Positions 1-8,383 of a stretch of 64,000 bases of DNA are shown here, piece by piece. Position 1 is the first letter of the stretch. The number at the start of each line of letters is the position of its first letter. Origin of the DNA: Desmodesmus armatus. Lineage: Eukaryota > Chlorophyta > Chlorophyceae > Sphaeropleales > Scenedesmaceae. The stretch covers positions 1-64,000 of the forward strand of contig VIIQ02000151.1 of NCBI GenBank assembly GCA_007449985.2. The letters are read 5' to 3'. Below the pieces are notes generated by a model that was not told the origin of the DNA, made no database searches, and saw nothing but the letters and a program-made list of their open reading frames with translations. Position numbers and translations under genes: made by a program.

Positions 1-190
1 ATGTCCCAGCCGCTGCTGTGGCTGCTGTTGCGGGGTGTGGCTGCGGGCGAGTGCGTGGCCTACTGGAAGGCCCAGCTTGGTCAGTAGTTGGGATTGTGCC
101 GATGTCCCAGCCGCTGCTGTGGCTGCTGTTGCTGGGATGGTGCGGCGAGTGCGTGGCCTACTGGAAGGCCCAGCTTGGTCAGTAGTTGGG
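1..190. repeat. Tandem duplication, about 101-bp period
   Basis: Positions 1-101 and 102-190 are two near-identical copies, the second shortened by a small internal deletion. The repeat lies just past the last recognisable integrase codons of element A. It may be the C-terminal linker or the 3' non-coding part of that element. Confidence 0.8.
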
Positions 191-1180
191 GGGAGGGCCG
201 CGGCGTTGTGCAGGTAGGATAGGATTCCTGCCAGTGTTGACGTAGAGAAGGGAGAGAACCCAGTAGTAGAATGCACCAGCACTTCGAAGTCCTAGCAGTA
301 CCAAAGGTAGTTTTTCATCCCAAGCGTGGGGTTGTCCCACTGTCTTCTGCAGGCCATGGAGAATGGTCTTGACTGCTGCTTCTGCTTGTCCATTGGACTG
401 CGGATTGTAGGCGGCTGTTTGTAGGTGCTCTACGCCAAGTTCCTTCATGAGGGTCTTGAAACCAAATTGAAATTCTTTGCCTCCATCACTGATGATGTTT
501 TTGGTGTGCCGTGGTTGGCGATGATTTGGTTCATAACAAAGCGGCACATAGTATCGGCATCCAGCTTAGGGACTGCTTGCGCCTCCACATACTTGCTCAT
601 GCCATCGATGCCAACACACAGGAATCGGCAGCCGTTGCGGGTGGGTGGGTAGGGGCCCATTGAATCAAGACTGACCCTTTCCCACAACTGGCTGGGGGGC
701 AGAGGCTTGAGCTCTGGTTGGAACTTGAACAGGGTCTTGTGGCGGAGGCAGTCCACACAGTTGCGTAGGCGTTGCTTGACTTGATTGTAGATGCCACGCC
801 AGTAGTAACGGAAAGCAGGATGCTGCACAGTTTGGTGGTGCCGAGGTGTCCCAGGTCCAGATGCATTTGGTCGATCAGGGTCTCTCTTGCTGCAGGGGAG
901 GGTACTTCTCGGTCGGTTGTGTACTTGCCCGAGGGGCGGAAGTACAGCTTGTGGTTGTCGTTGCACCAGCGGTAGTTGGCGGCTCTCTTGTCAATACGCT
1001 TCATTCCCTGCTAAGTAATACATCGTCGTCTGGCAGAAGATCCACGTTGTACTGCTCTGTTTGCAGGTACTGCATCGTGGCTTGATCCTCCCATACCTCC
1101 AAGATGGCGCCTGTGACAGAGGCTGCTTCGTCTTGGTCTGATTCAGTGTCGGCTTCTTCAGGTGGGTCGGGGTGTGTCCT
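179..1180 (-). pseudogene. Integrase of element A, frameshifted
   Basis: Integrase sequence is readable but changes frame at least three times. First comes a pre-integrase stretch (about 1180-1010) containing VWEDQATMQYL and an acidic LLPDDD. Next, from about 1004, is the zinc-binding region (H-x3-H in HLDLGHLG, then CVDC). The DDE core follows, with SLDSMGPYP for the first Asp, ISDGGKEF for the second and NGQAEA for the Glu. These parts sit in three frames ending at 597, 445 and 179. All three catalytic acidic residues survive in the translation. The frame breaks are either degeneration of this copy or indel errors in the assembly. The C-terminal GPY/F region is not recognisable before the window edge. 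Confidence 0.8.
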
Positions 1181-1183
1181 GGG

Positions 1184-2056
1184 TTAGGCTTGGGGAATCA
1201 TGAAAGCGGCTTGGGGCCTTGCCCTGGGGCTGGCTGGTGCTGGTGACTCCTGGTGTTTGTCAGTAGCGCTTGAGGGCTGCAGGTCTGACATGCCACTTCC
1301 AGTGGGTAGGGGCAGGGTATCAGGCGCTCCTTGTAACACACACTCATCGCAGTACCAATTGCCCGATGGTACTCCCACCAGGCCCACGCAGTAGGTGTGA
1401 CACCCCTTATCACATCGGTGGCATAGTAGCAGGTTGACCCAGTCGTGGGGTGACCCACAGACGCTGCAGGGTAGGTCGGAGGGTATTTTTGTGTCGCTGG
1501 TAACTGCTTGGGCTTCTGTAGTTGCCCAGTTCTGCATGTTTTCCACTGCCAGCTTGGCCGTTCTTCGCGGGGGCCGGTCATACATATTCATTGCTCTGGG
1601 GAATCCCGGTGGGGGGAGCTCTTCTCTTGGTGTGGTAGGCAGCTGGCCAGTCTGAGGGCTGGCTCCGGTCGGGTGTTGTGTCAGGCCCATTGGTAGGACT
1701 GAGCCATGCTCCAAAGTCATGGTGTTGGGGTTGTGCAGGCTGACGCCACAGGGTATGGTAGGGCGTAGTCTGACCAGTCTAATCCAGCTGTCCAACATGT
1801 AGGCCTCATTGGTGAAGGCTTGGGTCCAGGGAAAGGTAGTGTCGCTTTTTAGTAGGGTCTGGTTGAACCTGACCGGGTCCTGTGCTTCCATCTCTGCTGC
1901 CTTGAAGGTAGCATACTGCTCTGTGTCCACATACACAACTTCGGTGCCGTCTGTGTTCACCTGCTGTACTTGCAGGGCTGGTAGGGCTTTCTTGGGCGCC
2001 ACTGCCAGCAGAACGTTGCACGGGCGCGCTGGAGAGCCATGGGCCCAAGGCTGCAT
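1184..2056 (-). CDS. PHD-finger segment of element A polyprotein
   Basis: An open frame of 290 codons lies between the kinase-bearing pol frame and the integrase. The first half has no family I recognise. At about residues 196-240 is a C4HC3 PHD finger: CSVC, then CHRC, then H in CHTYC, then WYCDEC. PHD fingers usually read histone H3 tails, so this may tether the integration complex to chosen chromatin; that is inference. The last part is Pro/Ser-rich. The frame differs from the preceding pol frame, which ends at 2099, and the junction shows no obvious programmed signal. It was probably one continuous polyprotein before an indel. Element D keeps a homologous PHD region. Confidence 0.8.
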   Translation of the reverse strand: MQPWAHGSPARPCNVLLAVAPKKALPALQVQQVNTDGTEVVYVDTEQYATFKAAEMEAQDPVRFNQTLLKSDTTFPWTQAFTNEAYMLDSWIRLVRLRPTIPCGVSLHNPNTMTLEHGSVLPMGLTQHPTGASPQTGQLPTTPREELPPPGFPRAMNMYDRPPRRTAKLAVENMQNWATTEAQAVTSDTKIPSDLPCSVCGSPHDWVNLLLCHRCDKGCHTYCVGLVGVPSGNWYCDECVLQGAPDTLPLPTGSGMSDLQPSSATDKHQESPAPASPRARPQAAFMIPQA

Positions 2057-2098
2057 ACAAGTCCAAGGCGTGAAGATTGTTGATGCGGTGACTGGTGC

Positions 2099-5000
2099 TC
2101 ACTGGGGAGCCAAAGCGGTGCTCGTATTGTGCTTGGAACAGTGGTGAGTAGGCAAAGGTGCCCGGGCTCCTTGGAAGAGTATGGGGACCTCGCTGTCCTG
2201 ATGGAACAGCAGGTGTGAAGGTCCACTCAGGAAGTCCAATGGTGTCAGGTCCAGCGGGGACGGGGGTGAGGGCTCCCTGGTTGGTATTCTTGGGGTGGGG
2301 CATTGTGTAGTAACAGGCGGTTGCCTGAGTGCTTGCATGGCTTGGGGGCACTCCTTCTGTGCATACCAGTAGCTGATCGGGGCACAGTCGCAATAAGTAG
2401 GGGTCGCAAGTAGTAAGTAGCTTGTCAGGTCCAAGTAGTCGCGCCAGATTGGGAAACTCAGCAATAGTGTAGGGAGCCTTGGTAGTTGACCACAGGCTGT
2501 AGTAGTTGTTGTGGCTGTTGGGTAGTTCAAAGGCTCATGTAGTAGTTCCACAGCACGTTTGACGGCTGCAAACACCGTGTCCTCGTCTTGGTTGGCGTTG
2601 ATTGTTACTGTCACTCCAGGGAACCGGTGGACTGCTGTATCATACTGGCGGTGGAGCTTCTTCAAGTAGTCCAAGGTTAGGGCGGCTTCCTCCGGGCGCT
2701 GGCGAGCTTGGGCTCTGGTAAGACAGGTCTCTGGGTCGGTTTGTAGGTAGATAAGGGTTGTTGGCAGGGCGTTGTCCAGGACTGGGTGCATATGATGCGC
2801 AGTCTGTTGAACCACCCTTTCATAGCTAGCAGGGAGGCCTTGCACAGGCAGGAACACTGCCAAGCTGCTCCAGGGACTCCGTTCCATGATGATGTAGGGA
2901 GCCGCTATGGGGTGTGGAACACGTAGGGCATATGCATTGAGCACTGCCTGCTGCAATACTGCTGCATGGGCAGGGTCTGTATCGCCAGACGTGTAGTGCT
3001 GGTCCAGAAGGTGTTGCCAGTCGGCTACAGGCTCTGGTAGTATATGCCAGTTGCTCCACCAGGGTAGTGCTTGTATCTCCTGTAGTTTTCTGAGCACTGT
3101 GCTCTTGCCGCTGCCAATGTTGCCTTCAATGGCGATACGCGCAGGGCCAGGGAGGCCTGCCATTCTGCTGGGTGAATCAAGGCTCAGTGGGAGGGTGGAG
3201 TCGTGCTCCACAGGAGGGGCTTCCTCGTGGTCAAGTGGCGGGGTCTCAGAATGCCCTTGCTCTGTGGAGTCCAATGGATTGGCGTGGTCGTTGTTGCCCG
3301 CAGGCGTGGCTGGGTAGGTGTCGGTCTTGTCTTCAGAGGTGAGAAACTGCTCCAGGTTGCGGTCGTGGGTGTCGGTCTTGAACTCAGGGGGTTCTGGGGG
3401 CAACCACTCACCAAAGGAGGGGGTTGGGCTGTTGGCCGGGTCCTCAAAGGCAGCGGTTGCTGTGTCGGGGTGGCATGGGGTGCTGGTGGAGTCGAGGGTC
3501 AGCACCTCATCGAAGTGGTTGTAGTCAGTAGGGTCAGAATCGGGACAGTCATCAAGGGCTGGGGCCTTGGTGGCGCTGGTAGGTGTCTCAGGGCTTTCGT
3601 CGCTGTCATGTCGCGGGTCTCGGGAGAGGGCATCTGCAGCCAGGTGGTGGATACCCTTACGATACTGGATCGTAAAGGGCATAAACTCCTGTAGCCTCAG
3701 GCTGCACCTGGCTAACTTGCCTTGCAGGTTGGGTGATGTCAGCAGCCAACGGAGGGCGTGGTGGTCAACCACTACAGTGAAGGGGTGCTCAGCAGCCCAC
3801 AGGAAGTCCCTCCACTGCTCTGTGACGGCGCTGACAACTGCATAACATTCCAGGTGGGTGATTGCCCAGTTGGCTTGTGTAGAAGTAAGCTTCTTGCTGT
3901 GGTAGGCGACGGCGTAGTGCTTGCCGTCCTCGTCGCACTGGGTCAGCACAGCGCCCACTGCCTTCTGGGAGGCATCGGTGTGGACGTGAAACGGCTTGGT
4001 GAAGTCGGGACGTCGTAGGATAGGATAGTCCATCAGCTTGCTCTTGAGGGTGTCGAAGGCATCCTGTTGCTCAGGACCCCACTCAAACTTCTTTGTTTTG
4101 CCCATGATACGGGTGAGGGGCTCTGCAATTTCTGCAAAGCCTCTGATGAAACGCCTATAGAATGAACATAGGCCAACAAAGCTGGCTACTGCCTTTTTGG
4201 GGTTGCTTTTTGATTTGTAAGGCTCTTGGCGCAGTGCAACTGCTTCTATCAGCCGGGGGTCACAGCCTAGGCCCTTCTCTGAAATGCAGAAGCCTAAGAA
4301 GGTGCAGTGGCTGGTGGCAAAGCGGCACTTGGTGCTGGACAGCCGCAGGTTGGCAGCACGTAGCGACTTAAACACAGCAGTCAGGTGAGCAACATGCTCA
4401 TCAAGAGTGCGGCTGTAGATCACCACATCATCTAGGTACACAAACGCATAGTTGCCGACATGCTCTTGTAACACCTGATTCATCAGGCGCATGAAGAAAG
4501 ATGGGCAACCTGTCAAGCCAAAGGGAGCCTTCAGGAACTGGTACAAGCGGTGCCCGAAGGGGCACGCAAACGCTGTCTTCTCAATGCTGTTGTGCGGATC
4601 CTTACCATCCTTGCCTGCCATGGGCACTTGCAGGTACCCCGAGTGTAAATCAATTACACTGAAATACCTGGCAGGCCCTATGTTGTACAAGATATCATTC
4701 ATCAGAGGTAAGGGGTAGGCGTCCTTCTTGGTGACGCTGTTGAGCTTTCGATAATCCACCACTGCACGGGTGGCACCTCCCTTCTTGGGTACTAGGTGCA
4801 AGGGGGCTGACCAAGGGGAGTTGCTGGGTTCTATGATGCCCAGTTCCAGCCATTGCTCTACATGCTTCTTCAGCTCTTCTTGTTTTTTATATGGCATCCT
4901 GTAGTAGTTTTGCTTTAGGGGTTTTGCATCTCCGGTGTCAATGGAGAGGCTCCCATAGTTGCAGGTGCCCAACTGAGTTGGGTGGAAGCAGAAAACGTCT

Positions 5001-8000
5001 GCATTCTGCTCCAACACACTCACGATCATGTCAAACTCTGCTGTGTCCAGGTTGGCGGCGTCTACCATACCAGACAGAGAGAGGTGCCTGTTGTCACTGA
5101 GGAGGTCATCATCAGGAAATGGGCAGAGTTCGGCTTCTGGTGGGTTGTAGAGGGCTCTGGGGAGGGCGGCTGGCTCGGGGAATTCTGGGTGTTCCTGGGG
5201 TAGGGGCTCATACATTCCCAGCCAATCTAGTGGGTGCAGGGTGTCGGGGTCTTGGTCTGGCTCGGATGTATCGCTGTCGGAGTCGCTTGCCAGGGAGGGC
5301 ATGTCGCTGTCAGACAAGGGCTCTTCAAAGTAGCAGAAGGTGTCCACGGGGGAAGCTTCCATGTCGGTGGTCTCATACACAGCTGGGCTTGGAGCTGGAG
5401 TCGTAGGGGTTGTATTGGAGGAGGAGGCTGTGCTTTCAGCCCTCTTTTCTAGCGGGGTGAGGTCACTCGCTGCAATGGTCTCAGAGCAGAAGACCTCAGG
5501 TGCAGCGGGTGTTGCTTCAATCATGACGGTGTCTTCTGTGGGCTGGAGAAGGGTTGCCTGTTGGCGGCGGCGCACAGGGGGCCGCTGCGGGGGGTTGTTA
5601 ATACGATGGCCGGAAGGGTTTGCTGGGTTGCGGGGCCTGGGGGGCCGGGGGTGCTGGTCTCCAGAAGTCACCACTGTGTAGCGGCCAGGGCGGCCAGAAG
5701 TGAAGACGTGTGTTACGCCTGAGTCGCTGCGTTGTAGAGCTCCTCTTGTAGGCAGCTGGCGCCGATTGGGGCCTGGATTGCTTTGGGATAGCTCTGCAGG
5801 GGCGCTGCTGCTGTTGGTCGGGTGTGTCGGGGGAGTTCCTTGTCGCTCTTCAAACACAAACATCTCTGATGGGTCTACTGTTGTTGCAGGTGCCGATGCT
5901 GGAGTGGCCAGTGGGGTGGTCAAATCTTTGGTTGGCGGCGGGGCCAAGAGTGAGGGCCACCCCTGAGGTACTGCACTCAGGTCCAAGCTGGCTATGCGTT
6001 CGGCCTCATCACGGTCATAATGTGGGTAAGCACACTCAATCAGCCATGCCACGCGCTGAAGTAGCCTGTGGCGAGTGTTGGGCTGGTTTGGCTCGCTGAT
6101 CTCATAGTGTTCAGGCTCAGCCAGCGCTCTGTCAAGGCTGAAAAGACTCTTGGCACTGGAAGGGACTGTAGCTCCCAAGGAGGCGGTGATCCAGGCATCA
6201 AGGGCGGAAGGCATACCACTAGGCAAAGCCACTAGGTCTGTGCTAGCCAGCTTCAGGGCTGTGACAGGCTCCATGTCATCCCCAAACGCTGCTAGCATCA
6301 GCCCGGCCAGGTAGCTGAGCATGCGGGGGTTATCAGTCAGCAGGCTGTGGGAATCAATGCTATCCCCTGCCTCTGGCTCGTCATACATGTAAATAAGCTC
6401 TGGTTCTGACTCGCTGCTGTCTGTTGCTGTGTGGTTGTCATCCACCAGGAGTAGGGGAGCCCTAGACAAGCCCATCTCTTCCTCAGCCCAAGATCCCAGC
6501 GCTGAATCATATCCCGCAGGTAAGTTGATAACATCAAGCTCTGCTAGGAACTGGGCTGTGTCACTCCTCAGGCCTGGAAAGGCTGAGGTGGAGAGAAGGG
6601 CCAGATGGCTGACTAGCTTTTTGTAACCCCACTCTGAGCTGTGAGGGGGTGTTTTGGGTGTAGTTGGTAGCTGCTGATCCAGGCACAGCATGCTGGCGGC
6701 TGTGGTGTCTGTTAAAGTTGTGTCTATCTCGTCAGAATCGGAGTACAGCCAGTCATTATGCAAAGCCTCAAACACAGAAGGGTAGCCTTGGGGCAGACCC
6801 GCTAAGTCTTTACCAGCTATTTCCATAGCTTTCTCAGGGGTGATTCCCATGTGGTTTGCTAGCATCAGGGAGGCAAATTGCTTTTGCAGGGCTAGGCATG
6901 AAGCCAGGCCCTCGGTGCTACTATTTTCATGGCCAGGAGCATTAGGGGGCAGCTGTAGGTTGGAGAACAATGAAGGCTCACCCCTCAGCTGTCCATCCCT
7001 CAGGCGGCGCAGTTGGGTGGGTACCCATTCTTTTGGTGATTTTTGTGCCATATTGCAGATGGCTGGGTATATGGTGGTGCCTGAGTCGGTGTCGGCTGAC
7101 CCTGAAATCTCCTCATGAGTAGCTCCCTTCCCATCACTGGCATTGTATCCCTCCCTCTCAATGTCAAACCCCAGGGAGTCAGGGAAGCCCCAAGCGGTTG
7201 CGTCAAGGGAGGCCAGCAGCTGTGCTGTGGGGCCATCGCAGTCGGGGTAAGCATCTTGCAGGACAGAAAGCACATACCTCAGGTTCTTGGGGTGAACCAG
7301 CTCGCTGTCTTCTGTTTCCATATCCTCATCGCTGAAATCATCACTGTCGCTGCTGAGCATGTAGCTGTCAAAATCACTGTTATAGCCGCCACCACTCTCG
7401 ATAACCTCTCCTGCTGGTGTGGTGTTGTTGCTGTCTGCTGCTTGCCTGCTGCTGCCGTAGGTGGCTGCATTGCTAGCGGCTGTAAAGGAGCGCATACTAT
7501 CATCGTACTCGGTTGCAATGGTTGGGTCAGCAGCTGTGGTGCTGGTGCCAGCCAATTCCAAGTAGAAGCTTTCAGTCACATACTCAGCTTCGTCTGTGGA
7601 TGCAGTGTCGAAGCTGTGGTCCTCTGGCAGGTGAGGCTGGCTCTGGCAGTAGATACTGCCAGGCTCAGAGGGGTGGTTAGTGCTAATGGGTAGCTCTTGG
7701 CAGGTGGTGGGGTCTATGCGCAGGATCAAGCTACCCTTTCCATAGTCGATCACCGCGTGGGCACGGGTCAGCACATCGTTGCCGATCAAGAGGTCATAAT
7801 TCAAGGCGGAGGTGACTGTGGGGTTGATAAGAGTCTCAAAGTCCCCCAAAGCCAGAGCTAGGTTGGGTACCTTGCCCTTTCCAGCAGTGATGCGGCCATC
7901 CGCATTCAGGTAGCTGGACTGAGCAGGCACTATCAGGCTGTCAAGCTCCAGACGTCGCAGGCAGTCAAGGGTCACAGCAGTGGTACTAGCCCCAGTGTCC

Positions 8001-8383
8001 ACTACTCCTTCCAGAGGCCTACCATTCAATTCTGCTACTACTCTGCAGGTCGAGACACGAGGCGTGGCTATGGGGCGTGGGCGGCTGGCTTGAAGCAGGC
8101 TGCGGACCCTCTCAGAAGGTGGTGTTGTCAGGCCCCTGGTGGGCATGCTGGACATGTTCAGCACTGTATTGCGGCTGTTGCTGCCAAGCCGAAGACTGGG
8201 CTGATATTTGCGCTGGATGTCCTTCATAACCGACTCCACCTGGGTGGCCATTTCCTGGCCAAGGCTGACTAGGCTGGGTTGCCCAGCCAAGTGCCCTGCG
8301 AGGCAGGTAAGGACTGCTTGGGGAGGCACAGTGCCTTCTGTCTGCCCATCCATCTTAATGCTGCGACATATCTCTGATGCCAT
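2099..8383 (-). CDS. Element A Pol: protease, repeat linker, RT, RNase H and deoxynucleoside kinase
   Basis: This is a 2094-codon open frame. An aspartic protease holds DTG at residues 129-131 and YDLLIGND further on. Residues about 300-830 form an acidic Ser/Asp-rich linker with five related helical repeats. The Ty3-type RT starts near 1140 (SPWSAPLHLVPKK) with the catalytic YLDD at 1316-1319. RNase H follows at about 1450-1590 (HTDASQKAVGAVL, DHHALRWLL, ADALSRD). After a second acidic linker comes a deoxynucleoside kinase (about 1741-1953). It has P-loop GNIGSGKST at 1754-1762, the substrate-base Glu in LPEPVADW (E1784), the ERS motif at 1834-1836, and LID arginines 1890, 1894 and 1896. These match the dCK/dGK/TK2 family, which phosphorylates deoxynucleosides using ATP. 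All key residues are present. The frame is -1 relative to gag and overlaps it, so it is probably made as a Gag-Pol fusion. Confidence 0.9.
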   Translation of the reverse strand: MASEICRSIKMDGQTEGTVPPQAVLTCLAGHLAGQPSLVSLGQEMATQVESVMKDIQRKYQPSLRLGSNSRNTVLNMSSMPTRGLTTPPSERVRSLLQASRPRPIATPRVSTCRVVAELNGRPLEGVVDTGASTTAVTLDCLRRLELDSLIVPAQSSYLNADGRITAGKGKVPNLALALGDFETLINPTVTSALNYDLLIGNDVLTRAHAVIDYGKGSLILRIDPTTCQELPISTNHPSEPGSIYCQSQPHLPEDHSFDTASTDEAEYVTESFYLELAGTSTTAADPTIATEYDDSMRSFTAASNAATYGSSRQAADSNNTTPAGEVIESGGGYNSDFDSYMLSSDSDDFSDEDMETEDSELVHPKNLRYVLSVLQDAYPDCDGPTAQLLASLDATAWGFPDSLGFDIEREGYNASDGKGATHEEISGSADTDSGTTIYPAICNMAQKSPKEWVPTQLRRLRDGQLRGEPSLFSNLQLPPNAPGHENSSTEGLASCLALQKQFASLMLANHMGITPEKAMEIAGKDLAGLPQGYPSVFEALHNDWLYSDSDEIDTTLTDTTAASMLCLDQQLPTTPKTPPHSSEWGYKKLVSHLALLSTSAFPGLRSDTAQFLAELDVINLPAGYDSALGSWAEEEMGLSRAPLLLVDDNHTATDSSESEPELIYMYDEPEAGDSIDSHSLLTDNPRMLSYLAGLMLAAFGDDMEPVTALKLASTDLVALPSGMPSALDAWITASLGATVPSSAKSLFSLDRALAEPEHYEISEPNQPNTRHRLLQRVAWLIECAYPHYDRDEAERIASLDLSAVPQGWPSLLAPPPTKDLTTPLATPASAPATTVDPSEMFVFEERQGTPPTHPTNSSSAPAELSQSNPGPNRRQLPTRGALQRSDSGVTHVFTSGRPGRYTVVTSGDQHPRPPRPRNPANPSGHRINNPPQRPPVRRRQQATLLQPTEDTVMIEATPAAPEVFCSETIAASDLTPLEKRAESTASSSNTTPTTPAPSPAVYETTDMEASPVDTFCYFEEPLSDSDMPSLASDSDSDTSEPDQDPDTLHPLDWLGMYEPLPQEHPEFPEPAALPRALYNPPEAELCPFPDDDLLSDNRHLSLSGMVDAANLDTAEFDMIVSVLEQNADVFCFHPTQLGTCNYGSLSIDTGDAKPLKQNYYRMPYKKQEELKKHVEQWLELGIIEPSNSPWSAPLHLVPKKGGATRAVVDYRKLNSVTKKDAYPLPLMNDILYNIGPARYFSVIDLHSGYLQVPMAGKDGKDPHNSIEKTAFACPFGHRLYQFLKAPFGLTGCPSFFMRLMNQVLQEHVGNYAFVYLDDVVIYSRTLDEHVAHLTAVFKSLRAANLRLSSTKCRFATSHCTFLGFCISEKGLGCDPRLIEAVALRQEPYKSKSNPKKAVASFVGLCSFYRRFIRGFAEIAEPLTRIMGKTKKFEWGPEQQDAFDTLKSKLMDYPILRRPDFTKPFHVHTDASQKAVGAVLTQCDEDGKHYAVAYHSKKLTSTQANWAITHLECYAVVSAVTEQWRDFLWAAEHPFTVVVDHHALRWLLTSPNLQGKLARCSLRLQEFMPFTIQYRKGIHHLAADALSRDPRHDSDESPETPTSATKAPALDDCPDSDPTDYNHFDEVLTLDSTSTPCHPDTATAAFEDPANSPTPSFGEWLPPEPPEFKTDTHDRNLEQFLTSEDKTDTYPATPAGNNDHANPLDSTEQGHSETPPLDHEEAPPVEHDSTLPLSLDSPSRMAGLPGPARIAIEGNIGSGKSTVLRKLQEIQALPWWSNWHILPEPVADWQHLLDQHYTSGDTDPAHAAVLQQAVLNAYALRVPHPIAAPYIIMERSPWSSLAVFLPVQGLPASYERVVQQTAHHMHPVLDNALPTTLIYLQTDPETCLTRAQARQRPEEAALTLDYLKKLHRQYDTAVHRFPGVTVTINANQDEDTVFAAVKRAVELLHEPLNYPTATTTTTACGQLPRLPTLLLSFPIWRDYLDLTSYLLLATPTYCDCAPISYWYAQKECPQAMQALRQPPVTTQCPTPRIPTREPSPPSPLDLTPLDFLSGPSHLLFHQDSEVPILFQGARAPLPTHHCSKHNTSTALAPQ
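2525..3163 (-). other. Deoxynucleoside kinase domain inside element A Pol
   Basis: About 213 residues at Pol 1741-1953, beginning at a methionine that follows an acidic linker. The family signatures appear in the right order and spacing: Walker A with SGKST, EPVADW for the catalytic base, ERSPWSS, a YLQTDPETCL strand, an arginine-rich LID, and LDYLKKLHRQYD, which is typical of the dCK/TK2 group. The length is close to that of a free-standing enzyme of this family. The domain is in the Pol frame without stops. Substrate choice among dA, dC, dG and dT cannot be told from the sequence. I infer a role in supplying dNTP precursors for reverse transcription in cells with low dNTP pools. Confidence 0.88.
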
